Origin: Gammaproteobacteria bacterium
Lineage (GTDB): Bacteria; Pseudomonadota; Gammaproteobacteria; Chromatiales; Chromatiaceae
DNA: 34,483 bases
Assembly: GCA_007135625.1 (NCBI GenBank)
Contig: SLIM01000216.1
Span: 1-34,483, forward strand
Reading direction: 5' to 3'
A model generated the notes under the pieces. The model did no database searches and was not told the DNA's origin. It was given only the letters and a program-made list of their open reading frames with translations. The first letter of the stretch is position 1. Each line of letters begins with the position of its first letter. Positions 1-7,788 of the stretch are shown here, piece after piece. The translations under genes were made by a program, and so were the position numbers.

Positions 1-1241
1 CCCAGCCCCATAAAGCGGCGAGCCAAAGCTCCCTTAAGTCGCGGACTGTTGTCCAAAAGCGTCAGCCCCAAGCTACGACCCAGGCGCAGCGGCGGCAAGG
101 GGTTGGTAAAGAGGCGAATCAGACCATCGGTCACCAGGGTAAGCAGCCGTTGATCAGCAAGGCGAGCGGCACTGTAGGCGGCGACCATCGACTCGCCGCC
201 GAGTTCGCTCCCTTGGCGCTGGGCCTGTTGGAGGAGATCGGCGAGGGCGGCGACATCGCGCAGCCCAAGGTTAAAGCCCTGGCCGGTGATCGGGTGGAGG
301 GCGTGAGCCGCGTTACCGATCAGCAGCGCCCGCCCCTGCCCCAGGCGGTCGGCGTGGACCAGGCGCAGGGGGTAGCAGCGACGCGGTGCGCTGACCCGGA
401 GCGTCCCGAGTCGGGTTCCGAAACACGCACTGAGCTGCTGGGCAAAAGCCCCATCGTCTAGCGCCATCACCTGCTCGCGCCGCTCTTCGGCGACACTCCA
501 AACTGCGGCGTAGCGACCGGCAAGCAGCGGGAGCAGGGCTAGCGGCCCCTCTTCGCTAAAGCGCTCAAAGGCGAGTGCTGGGCGTGGCTGGGTGGAGGTT
601 AGGGTGGTGATAATGGCGCTCTGGTGGTAGTCCCACTCCCGTGCGCCAATGCCGAGGCGCTGGCGCACGAGCGAACGCGCCCCGTCGGCGGCGACTAGCA
701 GCCGGGTGGTGCGCTGCGTGATCCCGCTCTCCTCATTGATCGTCAGGGCGACGTGGCGGGGGTGCTGTTGCAGGTCGATCAGCTTGGCCGGGGCGGCGAG
801 GGTTACTCCCGGCAGGGTTGTGATCCTGCCTAGCAGCACCCGCCCCAACTGCTGGCCGGTGACGACGTAGCCTAGCGCTTCGACTCCGTAGTCGCGACTG
901 TGGAGCCGAGTGATGCCGAAGCGGCCCTGCTCCGAGACGTGGATTTGGCGAATCGGGGAGGCTTCGGCGGCGAGTTGGGGCCAGAGGGCGAGGGATTCCA
1001 GGATCTGGCGACTGCCCCAGGCGAGGGCGATGGCGCGGTCGTCGTAGCCGGGGTGGTCGCTGTTCTCCACGAGTGGGTGGTGTTCGATCACCAGGGTACG
1101 CAGGCCGAGTCGGGCGACTGCGTGGGCGAGGGTTGCTCCGACCATGCCGGCCCCGATAATTGCGATGTCGTAGTCGCACTGCCGGGTTGCGGGTTCGGCG
1201 GTGGGGTTGGCGGTTGGTTCGCTAGGCGGTTGAGTGTGCAA
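1..1241 (-). CDS. ubiH: UbiH-type FAD-dependent 2-octaprenyl-6-methoxyphenol hydroxylase (3' end cut by window edge)
   Basis: This is a flavin monooxygenase of ubiquinone biosynthesis, acting on the membrane-bound polyprenyl phenol. Translating the minus strand gives an open frame of 413 codons that runs off position 1. Near the N-terminus is the FAD dinucleotide-binding motif IIGAGMVGA. It is followed by DDRAIALAWG, typical of the UbiH/UbiF/VisC family, and late in the protein comes the second FAD motif HPITGQGFNLGLRD. The C-terminal stretch NPLPPLRLGRSLGL resembles UbiH more than its paralogues. E. coli UbiH is about 392 residues, so only a few residues should be missing. I chose a TTG start at 1241 because GGAGG lies nine bases upstream and no ATG or GTG fits between it and the gmhA stop. 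This leaves a Pro/Thr-rich extension of about 20 residues before the Rossmann fold. It is last in the hldE-gmhA run, after a 93-bp spacer. Confidence 0.88.
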   Translation of the reverse strand, partial: MHTQPPSEPTANPTAEPATRQCDYDIAIIGAGMVGATLAHAVARLGLRTLVIEHHPLVENSDHPGYDDRAIALAWGSRQILESLALWPQLAAEASPIRQIHVSEQGRFGITRLHSRDYGVEALGYVVTGQQLGRVLLGRITTLPGVTLAAPAKLIDLQQHPRHVALTINEESGITQRTTRLLVAADGARSLVRQRLGIGAREWDYHQSAIITTLTSTQPRPALAFERFSEEGPLALLPLLAGRYAAVWSVAEERREQVMALDDGAFAQQLSACFGTRLGTLRVSAPRRCYPLRLVHADRLGQGRALLIGNAAHALHPITGQGFNLGLRDVAALADLLQQAQRQGSELGGESMVAAYSAARLADQRLLTLVTDGLIRLFTNPLPPLRLGRSLGLTLLDNSPRLKGALARRFMGL

Positions 1242-1334
1242 GGGTAATGCCCTCCGGTTCGGTGCAGAATCTCGCCCTCCCGTCCGATGCCACGGTGCAG
1301 GAGGGAGTCTCTGGTTGCGCGGTGACTCTGCCGA

Positions 1335-1952
1335 TCACTCGGCGGCTCCCGGCGTGTTCTCTTCGCCCTCCATCGGACACAGCTCCGCTTCTAGGGCGGC
1401 GCAGAGCGCATGGGCGAAGACGATGTGTAGCTCTTGAATGGTGTTGACGCTGTTGCCGGGGGCGATGAGGACGTAGTCGGCGAGGGTGGCGGCTTGGCCT
1501 CCGTCACGACCACCAAACAGCAGCGACCGAATCCCGCGCTGCCGACAGCTCTCTAGTGCGCGTAAGATGTTGGGGGAGTTGCCGGAGGTGGAGATGGCGA
1601 TAAACAGGTCGCGGGACTCCATGCGCCCGATCACTTGCCGTTGAAAAACCCATTCAAAGCCGTAGTCGTTGGCCACGGCGGTGAGCAGTGAGGTGTCAAC
1701 GGTCATCGCTTCGGCGGGGAGTGGGCCGCGTTCGCGCTCCAGACGTCCCACCAGTTCGGCGGCGAGGTGCTGGGCATCGGCGGCGGAGCCGCCGTTGCCT
1801 GCGACGTAAATGCGGCCACCGTTGCGGTAGACCGTTAACGCATGCTCGACCGCCTGCTCGAAGATCTGGTGCTGTGCGGTGTCGGTGATAAAGGAGCGCT
1901 TTGCCGCAATGGAGGCGTGCATGGCGCGGATAAGAAGGTCGGCATGTTTCAC
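1335..1952 (-). CDS. gmhA: Phosphoheptose (sedoheptulose-7-phosphate) isomerase, GmhA
   Basis: This SIS-fold enzyme converts sedoheptulose 7-phosphate to D-glycero-D-manno-heptose 7-phosphate, the first step of ADP-heptose synthesis for the LPS inner core. Visible motifs are GNGGSAADAQH for sugar-phosphate binding and STSGNSPN. The four residues that bind zinc in E. coli GmhA (H61, E65, Q172, H180) are present as H62, E66, Q173 and H181. That argues against the non-catalytic paralogue DiaA. I chose the GTG at 1952: it makes a GTGA overlap with the upstream stop, has AGGGG eight bases before it, and gives nearly E. coli numbering. An alternative GTG at 1961 adds three residues. It is downstream of hldE in the same transcript direction, separated by two oxidoreductase genes. 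Confidence 0.9.
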   Translation of the reverse strand: MKHADLLIRAMHASIAAKRSFITDTAQHQIFEQAVEHALTVYRNGGRIYVAGNGGSAADAQHLAAELVGRLERERGPLPAEAMTVDTSLLTAVANDYGFEWVFQRQVIGRMESRDLFIAISTSGNSPNILRALESCRQRGIRSLLFGGRDGGQAATLADYVLIAPGNSVNTIQELHIVFAHALCAALEAELCPMEGEENTPGAAE

Positions 1953-2773
1953 GAAGGACACCCCTGCTGGGCAATGATCTGCTGAAGGATTGCGACGTTA
2001 TCACGCAAGTGTTGCGGATTGATGGTTCCGATCAAGATGCTGGAGACGGCGGGCTGGGCGTAGACAAAACGCAGCGCTTCGGCGATGCGCTGTTGGGGGG
2101 CGTCTGCGCTGCCGAGGTGGCCGCTGGCGAGGGCCTTTTTGATGAGTACTCCTTGGTTGCGTCGCTGGGCCTGCTGCAAGACCTCTAGCTCGTCGTTGTA
2201 GTGGAGGTTGCAGGTGACCATCACCCAGTCGAGCTGCTCTAGTGCCAGCAGTCCGCCAGCGACGCTCTTGCCGGAGAGGCCGTGGCTACGAATCAGTCCG
2301 CGCTGTTTGAGTTCTTGCAGTGCGGCAACTACTCCAGCGCGGGATGGGTCGAACAGCGCACAGTCGTTGCCGTCGCTGTGGATCACTACGCCATCCAGGT
2401 AGTCGCTGCGCAGGGTGCGCAGGCTCTTTTCGACGCTCTCCAGGGTGTGCTGAAAGGAGAAGTCAAAGTGGGAGCGTCCGTCACGAAATGACTCCCCCAC
2501 TTTGGAGAAGATGACCCACTCCTCACGCCGTCCGGGCAGGAGCCGTCCGAGCCGCTCCATGCTGTTGCCGTAGGCGGGGGCGGTGTCGAGTAGGTTGATC
2601 CCCAGCGCACGGGCGCTCTCTAGGAGCCGGATCACGCTGCGATCATCGGGCAGGGTGAAGGGGTGGGGGTATTTGACCTGCTGGTTGCGTCCGAGCTTGA
2701 CGGTGCCTAGCCCGAGGGGGCTGATCCAGATTCCGGTTTCGCCTAGTGGTCGTAGCGCTAGCGGTTCACCCAT
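1949..2773 (-). CDS. Aldo/keto reductase
   Basis: This is a 274-residue NAD(P)H-dependent oxidoreductase of the AKR superfamily with a TIM-barrel fold. The catalytic tetrad is visible as D63 and Y68 (in LLDTAPAYG), K91 (FSKVG) and H132 (VVIHSDG). Near the C-terminus, SSILIGTINPQHLRDN fits the cofactor phosphate-binding segment. The start ATG lies inside the end of the upstream FAD oxidoreductase gene (8-base overlap), and its stop overlaps the gmhA start, so the genes are probably co-translated. The substrate is unknown. The position between hldE and gmhA suggests a sugar or polyol phosphate aldehyde, but that is inference. Confidence 0.85.
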   Translation of the reverse strand: MGEPLALRPLGETGIWISPLGLGTVKLGRNQQVKYPHPFTLPDDRSVIRLLESARALGINLLDTAPAYGNSMERLGRLLPGRREEWVIFSKVGESFRDGRSHFDFSFQHTLESVEKSLRTLRSDYLDGVVIHSDGNDCALFDPSRAGVVAALQELKQRGLIRSHGLSGKSVAGGLLALEQLDWVMVTCNLHYNDELEVLQQAQRRNQGVLIKKALASGHLGSADAPQQRIAEALRFVYAQPAVSSILIGTINPQHLRDNVAILQQIIAQQGCPS

Positions 2774-3953
2774 GCAAGAGCCGCTCCCAGGGCGGTGGTG
2801 CCAACTGTGGCGGATGCGCTGCGGCGGCGAGTGGTTGTTCCGCGATTTCCGGTTGAAACGGCTGCTGCCGCAGGCAGGCGCTTACCGCATCGCCGAGTGC
2901 CGGGGCCAGAACCAGTTTGGTCGGCCAGACGGTGAGAATCGTCCCGGCATCGTACAGCTTGACTCCATTGGGGCGGATAGCGCCAGGATTGCTCGCTTCG
3001 GCCCGTGCCATGGGTAGCGTTCTCCAGCGTAGGCCGGGGAGGTCGGCAACTCCGGGTAGCAGTTCGTGGAGCAGCGCTTTGGCGATGCGAATCTGGGTGT
3101 CGGGGGAGCGCCCCACCCCCTGCTCCGCCAGTTCGCCGCCGAGGTACCAGAGCCGCTCGCCGCTGCTCGTAAGGTGGCTGGTGACGGTGAGTCGGGGCAG
3201 GTTGGTTGCGCCGAGGCAGTGGCCAAATAGCGGGGGCAGTGCGCCGCCGGATAGCAGAACCATCTGTAGCGGGCGGAGCTGCATGGTCGGCTGCTGCTCT
3301 TGGAGTGCGGCGAGCAGGTCGCGGTTGCCCGCTCCGGCGGCGAGCAGCAGGCGGCGCACTCGGTAGTGTTCTCCCGCCCGTTGAAAAGTTACCCCTTGTG
3401 CGTCGCGCTGCAGCGCAGTGACCGGCTGGCCGGTGAGAATCCGCCCGGGGTTAAGCGCGGCAAGGCGGGCAACCAGGGAGTGTGGGTCGATCACCTGTTC
3501 ATGCAGCCGAAATAGCGCTGCCGGGGGGTGGCGGTCGAAGGGGGCGGGGTAGTCGGCACGGTCGAGCGGTTGCATCGCTCCATGGAGCAGCCGTTTGGCG
3601 ACCTGCTGGAGGAGGCGGGTGGGGAGCGTCGAGGTGATGCTCCAGAGCAGTTGCTGGTGGGCGACGATGGTGACCCCGGAGAGGTCTGGCGTATCCTCAT
3701 TACCATTACCGTCGAGGGCTTGCCGCCAGCGTGCTGGCATTGCGGTAAGTGCCTGCGCTGCGTCGCTGAAGAGTCCGTCGAGGGCATATTTCATGCCGCC
3801 GTGCAAGATCCCTTGGGCGGCACCGGTCTGCCCCTCGCCCAGGCGCTTCGTTTCAATGAGCAAGACCGAGTAGCCGATCCTGCGCAGTTGGGTGAGTAGC
3901 CATAGCCCGGCGACACCCCCTCCGAAGATCGCGATATCGGCCGCATACTTCAC
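2766..3953 (-). CDS. FAD-dependent oxidoreductase of the DAO / glycerol-3-phosphate dehydrogenase-like family
   Basis: The 395-residue protein has an N-terminal Rossmann motif (IAIFGGGVAGLW), then an acidic ribose-binding strand end (LLIET). It also has GILHGGMKYAL, which recalls the IHGGLRY segment of aerobic glycerol-3-phosphate dehydrogenases. No signal peptide or membrane helix is visible. The start is GTG at 3953, nine bases after the hldE stop, and the stop overlaps the aldo/keto reductase start. The family oxidises a C-O or C-N bond and passes electrons to FAD. The substrate cannot be read from sequence. Its place inside a heptose operon makes a polyol or sugar-phosphate substrate an attractive guess. 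Confidence 0.82.
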   Translation of the reverse strand: MKYAADIAIFGGGVAGLWLLTQLRRIGYSVLLIETKRLGEGQTGAAQGILHGGMKYALDGLFSDAAQALTAMPARWRQALDGNGNEDTPDLSGVTIVAHQQLLWSITSTLPTRLLQQVAKRLLHGAMQPLDRADYPAPFDRHPPAALFRLHEQVIDPHSLVARLAALNPGRILTGQPVTALQRDAQGVTFQRAGEHYRVRRLLLAAGAGNRDLLAALQEQQPTMQLRPLQMVLLSGGALPPLFGHCLGATNLPRLTVTSHLTSSGERLWYLGGELAEQGVGRSPDTQIRIAKALLHELLPGVADLPGLRWRTLPMARAEASNPGAIRPNGVKLYDAGTILTVWPTKLVLAPALGDAVSACLRQQPFQPEIAEQPLAAAAHPPQLAPPPWERLLHG

Positions 3954-3962
3954 AGCGCTCTC

Positions 3963-5396
3963 TCACCCCTCTGTGGCGCGGCGAATGCGCTCAATCATGG
4001 CGGTGGTGGAGCAGCCGGGGACGAACGGCATCACCCGCACTTCGCCGCCGCTGCGCCGCACACACGCGCCTCCCGGAATCTGCTCGGGGTCGTTATCGCC
4101 CCCTTTGATCAGAAAGTCGGGTTGCAGGCGGCAGATCAGCCGCTCCGGGGTCGGCTCATCAAACGCGATCACCCAATCGACGCAGTTGAGCGCGGCGAGT
4201 ACCGCCATGCGCTGGGCCAGTGGGTTGACCGGTCGCCCCTCTCCTTTGAGGGCGGTGACGCTGGCATCTACGTTGACCGCCACGACCAAGCGGTCGCCAA
4301 GCTGCGCCGCTCGCTCCAGATAGGCGACGTGGCCCGCGTGAAGCAGGTCGAAGCAGCCGTTAGTGAAGACGATGGTCTCTCCCTGCGAGCGCACCCGCTC
4401 CACGGCGGCGAGGAGTCCCGCTTCGTCGATCACTCCGCGATGGACTGCCTCCTGCTCGCTGAGTGCCATCCGCAGCTCCTCCAGGGAGGCCGCTGCGGTG
4501 CCGAGCTTGCCCACCACCACCCCGGCGGCGACATTGGCCAGGTGGGTCGCGGCCTCTAGCGGCATTCCCCCTGCGAGGGCGGTGGCAAGTACCGCGATGA
4601 CGCTATCCCCGGCACCGGTGACATCAAACACTTCGCGGGCATGGGTCGGCAGGTGGCGCGGGGGTCGCTCACGCTCCAGCAGGGTCATGCCGCGCTCGCC
4701 ACGGGTCACCAGGAGCGCCTCCAGGTCGAGCTGCTCCAGAAGCTTTGCCCCGCGTTGGACTAACTGCTGCTCGCTATCACAGCCGCCCACCACGGCCTCA
4801 AATTCGCTCATGTTTGGGGTGATGAGAGTGGCCCCGCGATAGCGGATAAAGTCCGTCCCTTTGGGGTCGATTAAGACCCGCTTGCCGGCGGCACGGGCGC
4901 TGTCGATAAAGAGGGTAATGTCGCGCAGGGTGCCTTTGGCGTAGTCGGAGAGCAGTAGCAGGTCACTGGCGGCCAACTGCTGGGTAAACTCGGGCGGTGT
5001 TCCGGTGAGTGGGTAGACCGGGAAGCCGTTCTCAAAGTCGAGGCGAATCAACTGCTGGTGGCGCGAGATGACGCGCAGTTTGGTGATCGTCGGGCAGTCC
5101 GGCAGGTGGGTGAAAAATGATCTGATTAGTGGGTTTTCGAGGATCTGCTCCAACTGGCGCGCTGCCTCATCATCGCCCACTACGCCGAAGAGGGAGACCT
5201 GCCCGCCTAGCGAGGCGATGTTGAGGGCGACGTTGCCCGCGCCGCCAGCACGCCACTCCTCCGTCTCGACCCGCACCACAGGCACCGGGGCCTCGGGCGA
5301 GATGCGCCCGGCATCACCATGCCAATAGCGATCCAACATCACATCCCCAGCGACTAGGATACGGACATCTCGAAAATTGGGGATCTCTGACAACAT
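3963..5396 (-). CDS. hldE: Bifunctional heptose 7-phosphate kinase / heptose 1-phosphate adenylyltransferase, HldE
   Basis: HldE phosphorylates D-glycero-D-manno-heptose 7-phosphate at C1 and later adenylylates the 1-phosphate, giving ADP-heptose for the LPS inner core. Residues 1-318 are a ribokinase-family kinase: DVMLDRYW at 18-25, the substrate segment GGAGNVA at 51-57, and DVTGAGD at 258-264 with catalytic D264. Residues 340-477 are a nucleotidyltransferase with TNGCFD and the HAGH motif at 353-356. The length, 477 residues, matches the E. coli fusion. It leads the minus-strand run that includes gmhA. GmhB and HldD are not in the window. The 245-bp upstream gap, shared with the divergent CorC-like gene, holds a probable promoter and a palindrome. 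Confidence 0.95.
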   Translation of the reverse strand: MLSEIPNFRDVRILVAGDVMLDRYWHGDAGRISPEAPVPVVRVETEEWRAGGAGNVALNIASLGGQVSLFGVVGDDEAARQLEQILENPLIRSFFTHLPDCPTITKLRVISRHQQLIRLDFENGFPVYPLTGTPPEFTQQLAASDLLLLSDYAKGTLRDITLFIDSARAAGKRVLIDPKGTDFIRYRGATLITPNMSEFEAVVGGCDSEQQLVQRGAKLLEQLDLEALLVTRGERGMTLLERERPPRHLPTHAREVFDVTGAGDSVIAVLATALAGGMPLEAATHLANVAAGVVVGKLGTAAASLEELRMALSEQEAVHRGVIDEAGLLAAVERVRSQGETIVFTNGCFDLLHAGHVAYLERAAQLGDRLVVAVNVDASVTALKGEGRPVNPLAQRMAVLAALNCVDWVIAFDEPTPERLICRLQPDFLIKGGDNDPEQIPGGACVRRSGGEVRVMPFVPGCSTTAMIERIRRATEG

Positions 5397-5442
5397 CGGC
5401 GTGCGACTCGGCTCTATGGAGGCAATTCTCTGTATGGATCAA

Positions 5443-5457
5443 TGGACACTCTGTCCA
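5443..5457. promoter_or_regulatory. 15-bp palindrome in the hldE leader
   Basis: TGGACA-CTC-TGTCCA is a perfect 6-bp inverted repeat around a 3-bp centre. If the minus-strand promoter below is right, it sits just downstream of the transcription start of hldE, a usual place for an operator. It could also form a short RNA hairpin. Only the symmetry is seen; no regulator is known. Confidence 0.4.
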
Positions 5458-5473
5458 CCACTCGGGGCGGCAT

Positions 5474-5504
5474 AGTATAGCGAAATCTTGTCGAAAGGGT
5501 TCAA
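5474..5504 (-). promoter_or_regulatory. Candidate promoter of the hldE operon
   Basis: On the minus strand, TTGAAC (5504-5499) precedes TATACT (5479-5474) by 19 bp. Both hexamers are close to the sigma-70 consensus, but the spacing is longer than the usual 17. The start codon is about 75 bases downstream. Confidence 0.4.
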
Positions 5505-5590
5505 CTTTACAAAAACCTCAAGTTATTCCATAAGATACCTTCGCGCCCTCCCCCTTCTCACAATGATCACTCCCTTACTTGCGCAAAACT

Positions 5591-5599
5591 TGCTAGAAT
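5591..5599 (+). promoter_or_regulatory. Candidate extended -10 promoter for the CorC-like gene
   Basis: TGCTAGAAT is an extended -10 element (TGn followed by a hexamer matching 5 of 6 of TATAAT). No good -35 hexamer is seen at 16-18 bp, which is common for extended -10 promoters. The TTG start of the next gene is about 40 bases downstream. Confidence 0.4.
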
Positions 5600-5640
5600 C
5601 ACACTCATGACTACTCCCCGCACCCTCTAAGGAGCCACTG

Positions 5641-6906
5641 TTGACCGACCTCCCCCTCTCCGCCCTATTTTCCATTTTGGCGCTGTTGATCCTGCTCTCC
5701 GCTTGCTTTTCCGGTTCAGAAACCGCGCTGATGACCCTCAACCGCTATCGCCTGCGCCACCTGAAGGAGCAGGGGCACCCGGGGGCGATTCACGCCTACC
5801 ACCTGCTCAAGCGCCCCGACCGGTTGATTGGGCTGATTTTGTTGGGCAATAACTTTGTCAATATCCTCGCCTCCTCGCTGGCCACCATTATTGCCTTGCG
5901 CCTTGGTGGGGAGGGTGCCATTGCCATCGCTGCCGGAATCCTGACCCTGGTGATTTTAATCTTTGCTGAGGTCGCTCCCAAGACCCTCGCGGCCCTCCAC
6001 CCCGAAAAACTGGCTTTTCCTGCTGCCTTTGTCTACCGCCCGCTGCTGCGTCTGCTCTACCCGCTGGTGTGGCTGGTCAACCTAATCGCCAACGCCCTGC
6101 TCAAGGCCATCGGCATCTGCCCCGAGGGAGAGTCGAGCGCACTCACCCAAGAGGAGCTGCGCACCGTAGTGGTCGAGGCGGGCAGCTTGATTCCCCCGGC
6201 CCGCCGCCAGATGCTGATTAGTATCCTCGACCTGGAGCATAAGCGGGTTGAGGAGATTATGATCCCGCGTCATGAGGTGGAGGGGATCGACCTCTCTCTG
6301 CCGCTGGAGGAGCTGATTCGGCTCCTGCGCAACAGCCACTACACCCGGATCCCTCTCTATGAGAAAAGGATTGACAATATCGTGGGGATCGTCCATATTC
6401 GCAGTGCCATGCGGGCGCTCGCCGATGGGGAGTTGAATAAGCAGACCCTGCGCGAGATCGCCACCACCCCTTACTTTATCCCCGAAGCGACCCCGCTCAA
6501 TCGGCAACTGCTCAATTTTCAGCGGGAGCGTCACCATATCGGGCTGGTGGTGGATGAGTATGGCGACCTGCTGGGGCTGCTCACCCTTGCCGATCTGCTT
6601 GAGGAGATTGTCGGCGAGTTTACCACCAACCCGGCGGATGGTATTCAGGATGTACAGCCACAACCCGATGGAAGTTACCTAATTAATGGCAGCGCCAATG
6701 TCCGCGAATTGGTTCGGGTATTTCACTGGGATCTCCCAATTCGTGGCCCGCGCACGCTGAATGGTCTAATCTTAGAGTATATGGAGACCATCCCCGAACC
6801 GGGAACCAGCTTGCTACTCCACGGCTACCCGCTGGAGATCCTTCAGACCCAAGAGAATATGGTGAAAACCGTTCGCTTTATGCCGCATCTACGCAAAAAT
6901 GATTAA
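5641..6906 (+). CDS. CNNM/CorC-type membrane protein (DUF21, CBS pair, CorC_HlyC domain)
   Basis: This 421-residue inner-membrane protein belongs to the HlyC/CorC (CNNM) family, linked to Mg2+/Co2+ efflux or resistance. Residues 1-180 form the DUF21 membrane domain with about four hydrophobic segments (near 5-25, 57-80, 83-103 and 120-145). The conserved GSETALM lies just after the first helix. Two CBS repeats follow at about 200-320, recognisable by IMIPRHEVEGI, NSHYTRIPLYE and GLVVDEYGDLLGLLTLADL. A CorC_HlyC domain ends the protein (about 335-415). The start is TTG, with AAGGAG six bases upstream. It is followed after 20 bases by the double-FHA gene, so the two are probably co-transcribed. 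The transported ion is not determined by sequence. Confidence 0.9.
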   Translation: MTDLPLSALFSILALLILLSACFSGSETALMTLNRYRLRHLKEQGHPGAIHAYHLLKRPDRLIGLILLGNNFVNILASSLATIIALRLGGEGAIAIAAGILTLVILIFAEVAPKTLAALHPEKLAFPAAFVYRPLLRLLYPLVWLVNLIANALLKAIGICPEGESSALTQEELRTVVVEAGSLIPPARRQMLISILDLEHKRVEEIMIPRHEVEGIDLSLPLEELIRLLRNSHYTRIPLYEKRIDNIVGIVHIRSAMRALADGELNKQTLREIATTPYFIPEATPLNRQLLNFQRERHHIGLVVDEYGDLLGLLTLADLLEEIVGEFTTNPADGIQDVQPQPDGSYLINGSANVRELVRVFHWDLPIRGPRTLNGLILEYMETIPEPGTSLLLHGYPLEILQTQENMVKTVRFMPHLRKND

Positions 6907-6926
6907 CACAGTGGGGTTGACAAGTC

Positions 6927-7595
6927 ATGGCGAAATTAATCGTCCGCTTCGCGAAAAAAATTATTCGGGTCATAACCCTGGAGCAGCAGGTGCCGCTGCT
7001 CCTCGGGCGCAGCAGCGATTGCGGCCTGCGTATTGACAGCATCCGCTGCGCCCCCGAACACGCCACCATTATTCGCGACAACCAGAGCGGAACCTACCAG
7101 ATTAACCCGGTCGATGCCGAGCATTTCCCGTTGCAGATTAACCACCACACCGTCTCCAGCTATACCCTGGAACATGGCGATATGCTTCACTTCGGCGACT
7201 ACCAGATCGAGTTTGTCTCTAGCGCACAACGCTTTCATGACCCGATTCAGCACCCCGCTCCAGCGGAGGAGGAGCATGACCAACGCCTCTGGTCGGTCAA
7301 GATGGCGGAGCGGCAAAACCCTGCCCTGCTTCAGATTCTCAACGGCCCGCGCATGGGGCGCATCATCAAGCTCACCCGCGAACGGCTCACTCTAGGCGGA
7401 AAAGGTAAGGAGTGTGCCTTTATTCACCATCAAACCGAGGAGGGTCACTACCGCCTTCTCGCTAACCAGTCGCAACGGGTAGAGATCAACGGCCAGCCAT
7501 TCAAGGAGGGGGAGAGCAAGATCCTGTGCAACGGTGATCGGATTCAGATCGACGGGCTACAGATGGAGTTTCAGCAAGAAAAGCAGAATAACTAA
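6927..7595 (+). CDS. Protein with two tandem FHA domains
   Basis: This 222-residue soluble protein has no signal peptide. The first FHA domain (about 22-92) keeps LLLGRSSDCGLRI and the EHATI segment that usually contacts a phosphothreonine. The second (about 150-216) has LTLGGKGKEC and GDRIQIDGLQMEF. It lacks a clear Ser-x-x-His pair, so it may be degenerate or purely structural. FHA domains read phosphothreonine, so a Ser/Thr kinase pathway is implied, but none lies in the window. The gene follows the CorC-like gene after 20 bases and may tie it to a signalling scaffold; that link is inference. Confidence 0.8.
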   Translation: MAKLIVRFAKKIIRVITLEQQVPLLLGRSSDCGLRIDSIRCAPEHATIIRDNQSGTYQINPVDAEHFPLQINHHTVSSYTLEHGDMLHFGDYQIEFVSSAQRFHDPIQHPAPAEEEHDQRLWSVKMAERQNPALLQILNGPRMGRIIKLTRERLTLGGKGKECAFIHHQTEEGHYRLLANQSQRVEINGQPFKEGESKILCNGDRIQIDGLQMEFQQEKQNN

Positions 7596-7650
7596 AAAAG
7601 AGCAGCGGCCTTACAATTTTCGTTTCGGAGAGTGCGTCAAGGCCAGAGGC

Positions 7651-7756
7651 GAGCCGCAGGGCGGCTCTTCAGGCTGTGCCTGTCGCGCCCCCCAAGGGGA
7701 GGGGTCGGCGACAGGTGGCGAGGGGCGGCGCTCTCCTGAGGCGACATTGCGCCGCC
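7651..7756. repeat. Cluster of three perfect inverted repeats between convergent genes
   Basis: Three stems follow each other. GAGCCGC (7651-7657) pairs with GCGGCTC (7661-7667) over a 3-base loop. CCTGTCGC (7679-7686) pairs with GCGACAGG (7708-7715) and encloses a C-run/G-run that can pair too. GGCGGCGC (7724-7731) pairs with GCGCCGCC (7749-7756). The block lies between the FHA gene (plus) and the lipoprotein gene (minus). It may be a bidirectional terminator without U-tracts, a REP-like element or a structured RNA. No convincing coding frame crosses it. Confidence 0.6.
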
Positions 7757-7788
7757 GAAAGCGTCTCCTCGGTTTCGCCAGCCGACAG

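Noticed and set aside
733-1179. 148-codon minus-strand frame in the ubiH region
   Set aside because: The Arg/Pro-rich product is a shifted frame of ubiH; the real frame carries the FAD motifs and extends beyond the window edge.
1275-1305. CCCTCC/GGAGGG inverted repeat between gmhA and ubiH
   Set aside because: Six pairs over a 19-base loop with no U-tract; too weak to call as terminator or attenuator.
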